From Affinundibacterium amnicola (lineage in GTDB: Bacteria; Pseudomonadota; Gammaproteobacteria; Burkholderiales; Burkholderiaceae_D), in contig NZ_JACOFU010000001.1 in assembly GCF_014284275.1 (NCBI RefSeq), forward strand, positions 310,001-374,000: a DNA stretch of 64,000 bases, read 5' to 3'. Under the pieces are notes generated by a model that was given only the letters and a program-made list of their open reading frames with translations, searched no databases and was not told the origin of the DNA. Every line of letters starts with the position of its first letter. The stretch's first letter is position 1. The position numbers were made by a program, and so were the translations under genes. This document shows positions 25,770-34,319 of the stretch, one piece after another.

Positions 25770-27401
25770 TCATGATCTTTGTATTGATGGCACTGGTTGT
25801 GCTGATTGTGTTTGTGGCATCTGTTGTGTTTTTAGCGGTAAGCGGAAGTGAAAGCTTGCGCCGCCACTTGGATTGTTTTCTGCCCAAATCTTGCCGCCAT
25901 GATTTTCAATCACGGTACGGCAAATCGCTAGGCCTAAGCCCATTCCCTCTGATTTGGTGGTATAAAACGCCTGAAATAATTTGTCGATATCCTGTACACC
26001 TTGCCCCTGATCTGTGACGCTAAAGACAAGGTAATCTTCTGTTTGTTCTGTGCGTATTTCTAGTTGCTGTGCATGATCTGTTTGCTTAGCGTCCATCGCA
26101 TCTAAAGCATTACGCATTAAATTGAATAACACTTGTTTGAGCATCACTGCGTCACAGTCAATTTTAATATCTTCTGTACGTAAATCTACTTGGATGCGTA
26201 CATGTTGGCGCCTTGCTTGTGCTTCGATCAGTTCTATCGATTCATGCACCAGTTGTGAGATCGAATAGGGCTCATGCGGCGTCGCACTTTTTTGAATGAA
26301 ATTGCGCATGCTATGCATAATTTTGCCAGCCCGTCGCGATTCCTCGCCCATCTTTTCTATCGCTTGCCTGACTTTAGGGGATTGAATTTTATCGGTCTCT
26401 AACAAGCATTCGGCTGCCGCTGCGTAATTGGCGATGGCTGCTAATGGCTGGTTTAGTTCATGTGCCATCCCCGATGCAAATTCAGCCAAGCTCGATAGTC
26501 GTGCGGTATGTTGCAGCAATTCGTCACGTTCACGTAATGCTTGTTGCGCTGCTTTGCGCTCTTTAATCCAGCGCCGCAATAAACGTAGTAACCAGATAAT
26601 CAAGATACCAAACAAAAGTACCGCGATGGCTAATCCTATCAATAAATTATCGAAATTTTGAACTGTACGAACACTGGTCTTGAATGTTAGGCCGCTGCCA
26701 GATGGTCCAAAATCGAGACGGTTAATTTCTTTGTTGTGCGCGACAATCCCACCTTCACTGGGTGACAATTGCTTGTCGTGTTCATCGACCAAACTGAGGT
26801 CGTAGCGTTGGACAAACCACCAAGGGACTTCCTGCGTAAGCAATTTATCTAGATTGTAAGTGACCACAATCCGGTGCAGGCGATGTTGCTCATTGCTATT
26901 TGGTAGTGCTAACACCCACAGTGGCGCGAATTGTTCTATGACTTGACTGTAAGCGCTGGAATTGAGACGACGACTTTGCTGAATTGCTTCACTCACCAAA
27001 GGGTCGTTGAGTGGTGGCAAATGTGCGGGACGTTGATCATAATCTGGCAAGCCGATTAGGCGTTGCTGCTGTTCGTCGATGATTTCTACAGCGAGTATGG
27101 CATGGTTTTCTTTAATTAATTCATCGATTCTTCGTAAAAATTCTTGCCGGGATGGTTTCGATGCAGGATCTAAATCGAGCGCCCAATTTTGTAACATGAC
27201 CTGCTGCGTTTCTAATTTGTTGGTGATGATTTGTTCCATCCACAGCAAATCGAGCGAGGATTGACGTGCTGCGGTTGCGCGTTTCTCTGCATACCAAAGC
27301 CAACCAAGCGTACTAGATGCGAATAGCCCAACAGTTAGGAATAACATCATGCCTAACAAGGTCCAGCGGTTAGTAAAAAAATGGTGTCGCGTGAATCGCA
27401 T
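25770..27401 (-). CDS. Sensor histidine kinase
   Basis: From the ATG at 27401 (preceded by GGA) the protein has 543 residues. Two TM segments (about 13-37 and 250-275) flank a periplasmic sensor domain. They are followed by a HisKA domain with phospho-acceptor MAHELNQPLAAIANYA and an ATPase domain with the N box (LFNLMRNALDAM), DQGQGV and GMGLGLAICRTV. The overall layout is DctB/FixL-like. Paired with the FixJ-type regulator. The signal is not known; the context suggests a nutrient. Confidence 0.92.
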   Translation of the reverse strand: MRFTRHHFFTNRWTLLGMMLFLTVGLFASSTLGWLWYAEKRATAARQSSLDLLWMEQIITNKLETQQVMLQNWALDLDPASKPSRQEFLRRIDELIKENHAILAVEIIDEQQQRLIGLPDYDQRPAHLPPLNDPLVSEAIQQSRRLNSSAYSQVIEQFAPLWVLALPNSNEQHRLHRIVVTYNLDKLLTQEVPWWFVQRYDLSLVDEHDKQLSPSEGGIVAHNKEINRLDFGPSGSGLTFKTSVRTVQNFDNLLIGLAIAVLLFGILIIWLLRLLRRWIKERKAAQQALRERDELLQHTARLSSLAEFASGMAHELNQPLAAIANYAAAAECLLETDKIQSPKVRQAIEKMGEESRRAGKIMHSMRNFIQKSATPHEPYSISQLVHESIELIEAQARRQHVRIQVDLRTEDIKIDCDAVMLKQVLFNLMRNALDAMDAKQTDHAQQLEIRTEQTEDYLVFSVTDQGQGVQDIDKLFQAFYTTKSEGMGLGLAICRTVIENHGGKIWAENNPSGGASFHFRLPLKTQQMPQTQSAQPVPSIQRS

Positions 27402-27573
27402 CGTAATTCCTGAATAGCGTGATGAGTTAGCAGGCACCAAATTGTTGAAGTTCATCACAAGACATAATTTAGCATTCGCGATCTGCTTTTGCAAAAAGTA
27501 TGCGTGATAATTTTAGTTCTCTAATCTTCCTCAGTTTTCTTGAACATGGATATGGAAAGCTGAATGTATCAAT

Positions 27574-27609
27574 AAAAAAGACGGCAAATCTCTTAGCGAA
27601 ATTTGCCGT
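27574..27609 (-). terminator. Terminator of the TonB-dependent receptor gene
   Basis: On the minus strand ACGGCAAAT (27609-27601) pairs with ATTTGCCGT (27589-27581), followed by a run of T (complement of 27574-27579). Confidence 0.82.
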
Positions 27610-27673
27610 GTAAAGCCAGTTCGTCTTATTACTTAGTTCTGTTTAAAACTGGTGTTGCTGTTTCCAGTCCTTT

Positions 27674-27702
27674 TTGTTGGGGCAATGGGGGAGACCCAAC
27701 AA
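27674..27702 (-). other. Stem-loop in the receptor 3' UTR with a C-rich loop
   Basis: On the minus strand TTGTTGGG and CCCAACAA form an 8-bp stem with a 13-nt loop containing TCTCCCCC. It lies between the receptor stop codon and its terminator. A role as 3'UTR-derived small RNA is only a possibility. Confidence 0.35.
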
Positions 27703-27786
27703 ATGGAACTAATTGGTAGAACGTCCTGGGGGAAGCGCTATACGAATGTGATTCGCATCCAAAAATTTATATCACCCTCCGTGATC

Positions 27787-30462
27787 TTAATAATTTATCG
27801 TGGCACGCAGGCCGAACATTCTTGGTGGATTGTAGCTATTAAATGTATAGCCACCTGCGTTGCCTTGCCCCATCCAATTTTTGACGATATTGTTACTCAA
27901 GTTGGTGCCCCATAATTCCACGTTCCACTTGTCATCATGACCAGCCAACTTCACGGCAGCACTCCAATTGGTGTAGGCATCTTGATAGTCACCCAGCACG
28001 CGATTGTCGAGATTGCGAACAGTGAAATACATACGGCTTTGGTAACGCATACCAATCGATGGCGTCAGTATCCAACCATTGTCGAGTTCAAAATCGTGTG
28101 AATAATTGATGGCATAGGAATACTTCGGAGCCATTGGCAATTGATTGCCATTGACATCGCGAATTGCACGACCACGCTTACTTGGATCCTCTCCCAAGTA
28201 CAGTGGAGCGCAAGCTTCTGCGCCAAATTCTTCACGGTGGCCGCACATCCAATTGTCATTAAAGGTTGGATAGGACAAAACTTTTGAGTTCATTACAGAT
28301 GCATATCCCGACAAGCTTCCACCGATCCAAGGACGTGCTTTGTATTCAATTTCTAAGCCTTGGATTTTCGAGTTACCGATGTTTTCAGTTTTCCATGCGG
28401 TGACGACATCGCAAGCTGGGTCCCAATCTGGGCAGGTTTCTCCAGCACGCAGTTTTCTCTGACCAACTGCATTCATGCCGGTGACATGCATGTCGTTATA
28501 TTTGGTGTGGAAGTAAACTACGCTCAGATCTAGTTTGTTATTGAAATGACGGCCTTTATAACCGAGTTCGAAGTTGGTCGTTAATTCCGGATTGTATTCA
28601 AGGTAGCTGTATTTTTGTGTGCCGCCATCGACACAAGTGCCGCCACCACAAGTATCAAATTTATCGCCAAAACCACCAGGGCGATAACCAGTTGCGGCAG
28701 AAGCAAACACCATGGTCGCTTTATCAAAGTCGTATTGCAAACCTAAACGATATGTTGGTTTTTCCCAGCTAGCTTTATGGGTATTGACTACCGGACTAGG
28801 GAATACTCCAACTCCAGCAAATGGTCCCATATCAAATGTCAAATCGGTACCGTTATGCGCTGTACCGGTGCCTGGCGTTTTTGGTACATATTTCCCGTTG
28901 TAATACCAAGGTGTTTCGGCACTCCATAGACCTGCGCTGACACCGCCGATGTCTTCACGACTGTCTTTACTCATACGGAAACCAACGGTCGCTGACAGCT
29001 GATCTGCCAGCTTGATGTCTGCTTGAGCAAACAGCGCTTTGGAATGCACTTGGCGATCTGGTTGTGCGTAGTATTGCGCGTGTGGCATGCCCCATGGTGC
29101 TTCGATCAATTTATCTTGCGCAAAATTGATCGCATTCTTCTCAGACATATTGAACAGGCCTGCCACGTAACGCCATTGATCAAAATTTTGTTTGATCTGG
29201 AGTTCGTTCACCAAGGAACGATAATTGGAATCTAGTGTGTAACTAGCCCAATCTAAAGCGTGTTGCGCACCCCAATTGCCCCATGATTCCATGACACCGA
29301 CATCGGAAGCAAGAAAGGATTGGCCGCCATCATCGTCATGATGTTGTACGCGTTTTTGTACCGCGTATGCGACTTTGTAACCTAACTCTGTTTGTGGTGA
29401 CAGTTTCCACACCAGATTGCTGCGATAAGTGTCGATGCTCATATCGAGTTTGCCTGGCACATTAATTTTTGCGTACCACTGACCTTGTGGGCCGCAAGCG
29501 AAGCGGGTACCAGCAGCCATTTTGCAGTCTTTCAGACCAACTTCACCTGCGCCAGAGTTTTGATAATGTTCAAAACCACCAGTCCATTCAAGATCTTTAT
29601 CAATCGCCCAACGTGCTGTTAAGCGTGTCGCCCATTGATCAGAATTGGTGTAATAGTCTTTTGGTGATAGTTGACGGTTGAGGCGTTGGTCAACGTCAGG
29701 TTTACCATCGGGGGTGAAGCTTGAACCACCGTTACCATCGGACAGTAATACACCGCGATCGCTGAGATCGCGTTCTTGTTTGATGTATCCATCGCGTTTA
29801 TCCACCATGACTGCTGCACGTAATGCAAAATTATCGCTAATGCCAAAGTTGTAAACGGAGCGTATTTCTTTGCCGTTGTAATTGGCGAGGTTCAAAGAAC
29901 TCCAGCCATAATTGGTTTTGAATTCTGGTTTGGCAGGCAAAATATTTACCACGCCAGCGGTTGAGTTGCGGCCAAACAGTGTTCCCTGTGCACCGCGTAA
30001 TACTTCAACTTGATCAAGATCGAACATTAATGCCAGCGAGCCTTGTGGGCGTGGCGAGTAAATTCCATCAATATGGATACCGACAGCAGGGTCGCCAATC
30101 TCGGTAAAATTGGTAGAGGTCACCCCTCGAATCGAAACCAAGACACCTGAATCGGCACTGGATAAACCAAATTGCACGTTCGGGATGGAACCACTCAGGT
30201 TTAATAATTCCTTCACATTGGCGCGCAATAAATCTTCTGCTTTGAGTGCTGTGACGGCGACAGGCGTTTTTAATAACGAGGTTGCCTGACGTGTAGCTGT
30301 AACAATCACTTCAGGAATGGCATCCTTTTTTTTATCCTCGGCTTTGGTTGTCGTATTTTGGTTGTTTGAAACTTCTTGCGCATCTGCTTGGAAAGCCAGC
30401 ATCGAACAGGCGCTGGCAATGGCTAGGTGCATAATTGATCGTGATGTTCTGAGGCGGGGCAT
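27787..30462 (-). CDS. TonB-dependent outer-membrane receptor
   Basis: The protein has 891 residues: a signal peptide (about 1-28, ending ADAQ), a TonB box region (PEVIVTATR, about 49-57), a plug domain with VLRGAQGTLFGRNSTAGVVNI, a 22-strand-type beta-barrel and a C-terminus ending in an aromatic-type strand (MFGLRATINY). It imports a large or scarce nutrient across the outer membrane using TonB energy. Substrate not evident; the neighbouring NagX-like gene and sugar-binding protein suggest a carbohydrate. Followed by its own terminator. Confidence 0.94.
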   Translation of the reverse strand: MPRLRTSRSIMHLAIASACSMLAFQADAQEVSNNQNTTTKAEDKKKDAIPEVIVTATRQATSLLKTPVAVTALKAEDLLRANVKELLNLSGSIPNVQFGLSSADSGVLVSIRGVTSTNFTEIGDPAVGIHIDGIYSPRPQGSLALMFDLDQVEVLRGAQGTLFGRNSTAGVVNILPAKPEFKTNYGWSSLNLANYNGKEIRSVYNFGISDNFALRAAVMVDKRDGYIKQERDLSDRGVLLSDGNGGSSFTPDGKPDVDQRLNRQLSPKDYYTNSDQWATRLTARWAIDKDLEWTGGFEHYQNSGAGEVGLKDCKMAAGTRFACGPQGQWYAKINVPGKLDMSIDTYRSNLVWKLSPQTELGYKVAYAVQKRVQHHDDDGGQSFLASDVGVMESWGNWGAQHALDWASYTLDSNYRSLVNELQIKQNFDQWRYVAGLFNMSEKNAINFAQDKLIEAPWGMPHAQYYAQPDRQVHSKALFAQADIKLADQLSATVGFRMSKDSREDIGGVSAGLWSAETPWYYNGKYVPKTPGTGTAHNGTDLTFDMGPFAGVGVFPSPVVNTHKASWEKPTYRLGLQYDFDKATMVFASAATGYRPGGFGDKFDTCGGGTCVDGGTQKYSYLEYNPELTTNFELGYKGRHFNNKLDLSVVYFHTKYNDMHVTGMNAVGQRKLRAGETCPDWDPACDVVTAWKTENIGNSKIQGLEIEYKARPWIGGSLSGYASVMNSKVLSYPTFNDNWMCGHREEFGAEACAPLYLGEDPSKRGRAIRDVNGNQLPMAPKYSYAINYSHDFELDNGWILTPSIGMRYQSRMYFTVRNLDNRVLGDYQDAYTNWSAAVKLAGHDDKWNVELWGTNLSNNIVKNWMGQGNAGGYTFNSYNPPRMFGLRATINY

Positions 30463-30492
30463 TTTAGCTCTCTCGAAAGTATATTAATAATG

Positions 30493-30501
30493 ACTTAGGT
30501 A
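30493..30501. promoter_or_regulatory. Additional half-site of the shared operator
   Basis: ACTTAGGTA repeats one arm of the 30626-30646 site, 31 bp from the receptor start codon. Confidence 0.3.
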
Positions 30502-30625
30502 TCGAGCCGTTTGTACTCCCCAACACGCTCGATGCGAAGCTCATTACAACAAATTCTGTTAGTAATGAGGCTTGTCGTAGTTTTATCTTTGTGGAGTAGT
30601 GCCGCAATTGAGAAATTTACTCTTG

Positions 30626-30646
30626 CACCTAAGTGATTTTACTTAG
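30626..30646. promoter_or_regulatory. Operator-like inverted repeat, copy 2
   Basis: CCTAAGT (30628-30634) and ACTTAGG (30641-30647) form a perfect inverted repeat with a 6-bp spacer, about 165 bp upstream of the receptor gene. In the receptor orientation it matches the site at 23423-23443. A target for the FixJ-type regulator encoded between them is inferred. Confidence 0.5.
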
Positions 30647-30740
30647 GCTTATTGAGGTAGGACTTCTCGGAGCAATGTGTGATTTGACTAGTGAGGCATT
30701 GTGAGAATGCACCGCTAGTCAGCGTATGTCATGTGAGGGG

Positions 30741-30851
30741 ACCTCTGCACTACCTGCTGCGCGCCCGAATTTTGAGTTTGCGATGCTCGCTGTGCTCTAG
30801 CACAGCTGCGTTTTTCGACGCACACTTTGCTTGCTACGCTTGTGCAGAGGT
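30741..30851. repeat. 110-bp element with terminal inverted repeats
   Basis: ACCTCTGCAC (30741-30750) and GTGCAGAGGT (30842-30851) are perfect terminal inverted repeats. The centre holds GCTGTGCT-CT-AGCACAGC (30789-30806). It has no coding capacity. It looks like a small non-autonomous palindromic element; the family was not recognised. Confidence 0.65.
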
Positions 30852-30864
30852 TTCTGCGGAAAAG

Positions 30865-31734
30865 TTAACTACCAGTTGCTTGCGTCGGTGATGTAAAAGA
30901 TTGTACGAACTCACAGTAGCTTGCTTGTACTTCCTTTTTATCTAACAAATTATTATGCCCCGCATCTTTCACAAACAAGTGTTGTTTTTCTTTCGCTGCG
31001 ATTGCCTGGAATACCGCCAGCCCCAGCTCTGGTGGTGTAGTTTGGTCATTTTCTGCCGAGATGACCAGGCTTTTTCCTTTGTATTGTGCGAGTGCGTTTG
31101 TATTGTCAATTGCTTGCAAGCTAGGGACAATCTCAAAGCGAATAAATGGTTTTGCATACCAAGGTGTGCGCAAACGCAAAATGTCGCTTACCTTGGTTGC
31201 CGTAGTTTCTAAAATAATGCCATCGACTGGACGGTGTTGCGCAACATAAGCGGTCATGAAACTGCCTAGAGAGTGACCGTGAATGATCAATCGACCTGAG
31301 GTGTTCGCTTTGACGTAATCATATATTCGTAAGGCATCTTCTTTCAAATTAATCACATTTGGATTGCCGTTGGTACGTCCATATCCACGGTAATCAAACA
31401 TGGTGAAATTGATCGGACAACTGCCCACACTTCGGCTAATGACCTTGGCTGCGTCGTCGATGTGTGAACGATTACCACCGAAATAGAGGACGGTGACTGA
31501 GGCTGGCGTTTGCTTGACACTGAATCCGTTTAATTGAACTTGTGAATCAATCGCGATTTGCTCTTCTTTTAAGCTAGCGTTTGGCAGAAGTTTTGCTAAT
31601 GCCTGATCATCAAATTTTCCTTTGGATTGATAGGGAGCGATGCTATCGGGTCGAATGAATTGCGATTCTTCAATGATGACGCTCTTGCAAGCGCATAGAG
31701 ATAGGATGATGCACAGCGAAAAAAGATGACGCAT
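30865..31734 (-). CDS. Alpha/beta-hydrolase lipoprotein
   Basis: This 289-residue protein starts at MRHLFSLCIILSLCAC, chosen because GGAGA (31739-31743) precedes it and it gives a lipoprotein-like signal. The hydrolase fold shows a nucleophile elbow GHSLGSF (about 150), MFDYRGYGRTNGNP, a late acid region (SAENDQTTPP) and a histidine in DAGHNNLL. It resembles the FrsA/BAAT-like or YfhR-type hydrolases. Substrate unknown. It lies downstream of hpnE on the same strand with about 120 bp between. Confidence 0.8.
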   Translation of the reverse strand: MRHLFSLCIILSLCACKSVIIEESQFIRPDSIAPYQSKGKFDDQALAKLLPNASLKEEQIAIDSQVQLNGFSVKQTPASVTVLYFGGNRSHIDDAAKVISRSVGSCPINFTMFDYRGYGRTNGNPNVINLKEDALRIYDYVKANTSGRLIIHGHSLGSFMTAYVAQHRPVDGIILETTATKVSDILRLRTPWYAKPFIRFEIVPSLQAIDNTNALAQYKGKSLVISAENDQTTPPELGLAVFQAIAAKEKQHLFVKDAGHNNLLDKKEVQASYCEFVQSFTSPTQATGS

Positions 31735-31855
31735 TATTTCTCCTGAATGAATGTTTGAGTAAAAATAATAGCACGACAAACAAGGTATAAACATACCAAA
31801 TTGACTCGCCCTTGGGTGTGAAATAAAGGTCTAGATCCGTCGTCCGATTACTTAA

Positions 31856-33265
31856 CTAGATCCAGGCTTTCGCTGCTTCTATTCCACTACGAACGGCGGA
31901 CTCTAAAGTTGCCGGGTAGTCGCTTGCGGTGAAATCGCCCGCTAAAGTAATACCAGGAATTTCCGTCTGATTTGCAGGGCGCTTTAGATTGGGTGTACAG
32001 GCAAATGTTGCCCGTTTCTCGGTAATGACTTGCGTCCATATAGGCGTCGCGAATGCCGCATTTTGCAATTGTTGTGCGAGCTGCCGGCAAATATCCGCAA
32101 TAACTTGTGATGTGGCATGGGAGCTTGCTGCGGTCGATGCGCTGATCACGACAGCCATTAATCCAGTTTGAGCTGGGTTGAGTTGTCCGCGATCAAAAAT
32201 AAATTGCGCCCAATGTTTTTGCTGCGGGTCATCCGCCAATGCATAGAATGGGCGATCAAGTTTTAATGATTCTGCGTATTGCAAATAGCAGGTGCTGATT
32301 GGCTCGTATACAAATTCCAAGTTTGTTAGAGATGCTTGCGTTGTATCTGATCTGGATTGATTTGTTGAGTCTATCGTTGCGGCCGAAAGTAAGCGTTGGG
32401 CTTGCTTTGCGCTGGTGGCGATCACGATGCCATCAAACTGTTGATTGGTAATTGGGTCAGCTTCAATGGCTGTTGTTGGCGCGAGCTTGGTCCTGAGCGA
32501 TTCAAGCCGCCAGCTTTGATTGTCTTGTTGCTTTAAGGACTGTATTGAAACACCAGTTATGACTTGTCCACCGTGTTGTCTTATAAATTCGGCGGCGGCA
32601 TCCGGCAATAGACGACTAAGATCGAGGCGTGGAATTAACATGTCTGAGGCCGCTCGTTTTGCCCCTAAACTATCGCGCAAAACGTTCAAAAAAACTTGTG
32701 CTGAGGCGCGTTCAGGCGGGGTGTTTAGCGCAGCGATACAAAGCGGATTCCACATGTAACGACATAAATTTTCGGTCTGCTCATAACGTTCCAATAGTTC
32801 TGCAACGGTACAGTCTTGATGGAGACGCCAATCTATCCAACGGGCGGTCGTAGAAAATCTCGCCAAGGCCATTTTGTCTGCACCAGATAAACCCTTTGCG
32901 CTCATTAGCGCGAACAGGACATGTAGAGGTGCTGGAAGTTTTGGCGCAATAAATTGAATACCGGTCTGATGCGGATAAACCATCTGCAATGGAAGGCGTA
33001 GTAGCGCTTCTTTTAGATCGATTCTCAATAATCGCATCAGCTCTAAACAAGCAGAATAGGCACCAAGTAGAATATGTTGTCCGTTGTCGACTAAGCGACC
33101 ATCAACCTCCACAGCGCGTGCTCGTCCACCTAATGTACGTGAGGCTTCGATCAAAGTTACTTGATGCCCTTGTTGACATAAAGTGACGGCGGCAGCGCAA
33201 CCAGCCCAACCCGCACCAATCACGGCAATGTGTTTTTTGTCGTTTTTTGCTTTGTGTTTAATCAC
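31856..33265 (-). CDS. hpnE: Hydroxysqualene dehydroxylase HpnE
   Basis: The protein has 469 residues from a GTG at 33265, just past the hpnD stop; an alternative GTG at 33304 overlaps hpnD. The FAD-binding amine-oxidase-type N-terminus (HIAVIGAGWAGCAAAVTLCQQGHQVTLIEAS) and the RLVDNGQHILLGAYSACLELM segment are characteristic of HpnE. It reduces hydroxysqualene to squalene, the last of the three HpnCDE steps. Its position directly behind hpnD supports the call. Confidence 0.92.
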   Translation of the reverse strand: MIKHKAKNDKKHIAVIGAGWAGCAAAVTLCQQGHQVTLIEASRTLGGRARAVEVDGRLVDNGQHILLGAYSACLELMRLLRIDLKEALLRLPLQMVYPHQTGIQFIAPKLPAPLHVLFALMSAKGLSGADKMALARFSTTARWIDWRLHQDCTVAELLERYEQTENLCRYMWNPLCIAALNTPPERASAQVFLNVLRDSLGAKRAASDMLIPRLDLSRLLPDAAAEFIRQHGGQVITGVSIQSLKQQDNQSWRLESLRTKLAPTTAIEADPITNQQFDGIVIATSAKQAQRLLSAATIDSTNQSRSDTTQASLTNLEFVYEPISTCYLQYAESLKLDRPFYALADDPQQKHWAQFIFDRGQLNPAQTGLMAVVISASTAASSHATSQVIADICRQLAQQLQNAAFATPIWTQVITEKRATFACTPNLKRPANQTEIPGITLAGDFTASDYPATLESAVRSGIEAAKAWI

Positions 33266-33270
33266 TGAAA

Positions 33271-34104
33271 TTAACCACGAATATAGGTTTTCCAAGCTAA
33301 CCACAATTTACGTATCGGAGTTAACGAGATTCTTTGTTTCAATACCTGAAACTGATCTTCTTGGATTTCGACTAAAAGCGCACGATAGATTGCCGCCATG
33401 ATTAATCCGGTTCTTTGCGCGCGGCGATCTTCTTCCGGCAATAGGGCAAATGCTTCGTCATACAGTTTTTGTGTGCGTTCGTATTGGAACTGCATCAATG
33501 CGACAAATTGCTCACTATGACGCGCGTTCAAAATGTCGCTCGCCGGAACATTAAATTGCTGCAGTTCATTAACGGGTAGATAGATGCGACCTTTACGGGC
33601 ATCTTCTCCAACATCGCGGATGATATTGGTCATTTGAAATGCCAGACCTAATTTTTCTGCGAATTGCTTCGTTTGTGGATTTTTGATGCCAAAAATGCTG
33701 GCGGAGAGCACGCCAACGACGCCAGCGACATGCCAACAATAACGTTGCAGGGCGATGAAATCCAGATACCGGTTTTGATTCAAATCCATTTCCATGCCAT
33801 CGATGATCGCTAGAAAATGTGCGCCATCTAACTGATAAGTTTGCAGATGGGGTAGTAAAGCTTTGGTCACCGGATGACTAGGATGCTCTTTGAGCATTGA
33901 TTGAATTTCCTGACGCCACCAGAGCAGCTTATTTCTGGCGACAGATTCATCTGTGCAGTCATCAACCACATCGTCCACTTCACGACAAAATGCATAAAGT
34001 GCGGTGATGGCTCGGCGCTTTTCTTGTGGCAGAAATAGAAAGCTGTAATAGAAACTAGAACCGCTTTGTGCGGCTTTTTCTTGGCAATATTCGTCTGGAG
34101 ACAT
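33271..34104 (-). CDS. hpnD: Presqualene diphosphate synthase HpnD
   Basis: This 277-residue trans-isoprenyl-diphosphate condensing enzyme of the squalene/phytoene synthase family has first Asp-rich motif REVDDVVDD (about 41-49) and second motif NIIRDVGEDARKGRIYLP (about 158-175). It joins two farnesyl diphosphates to presqualene diphosphate. Followed directly by hpnE. HpnC lies further upstream, beyond an intervening plus-strand gene. Confidence 0.92.
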   Translation of the reverse strand: MSPDEYCQEKAAQSGSSFYYSFLFLPQEKRRAITALYAFCREVDDVVDDCTDESVARNKLLWWRQEIQSMLKEHPSHPVTKALLPHLQTYQLDGAHFLAIIDGMEMDLNQNRYLDFIALQRYCWHVAGVVGVLSASIFGIKNPQTKQFAEKLGLAFQMTNIIRDVGEDARKGRIYLPVNELQQFNVPASDILNARHSEQFVALMQFQYERTQKLYDEAFALLPEEDRRAQRTGLIMAAIYRALLVEIQEDQFQVLKQRISLTPIRKLWLAWKTYIRG

Positions 34105-34319
34105 GCTGAATTGGTTAGGCTAGGCTATGAATTAAGGCGTAATGCTAACCGACTGCGCGTTTAAGCACAAACTTGCTACAGCGTTCGCGCGTTTTGTTCT
34201 TACAATATATAGACAAAAAAATGCAGCAAGCATGTTGTACAATGCCGGATTATTGTGCAGTCGTCTTGACGGGCAAACAGCGTTGAGTCGTTTATATATC
34301 GTAATGAGGTAGGCTTATC

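Larger units (their letters stand above)
27402..27786. other. Region between receptor gene and kinase gene: long 3' tail and terminator
   Basis: The 385 bases contain the roughly 180-nt 3' untranslated part of the receptor transcript with a stem-loop at 27674-27702, its terminator (27574-27609) and then the kinase gene upstream region. No credible gene was seen. Confidence 0.5.
30463..30864. other. Receptor promoter region and a palindromic repeat
   Basis: In these 402 bases the part next to the receptor carries two ACTTAGG-type sites (30493-30501 and 30626-30646). The part next to the hydrolase gene is a 110-bp inverted-repeat element (30741-30851). No credible gene. Confidence 0.6.
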
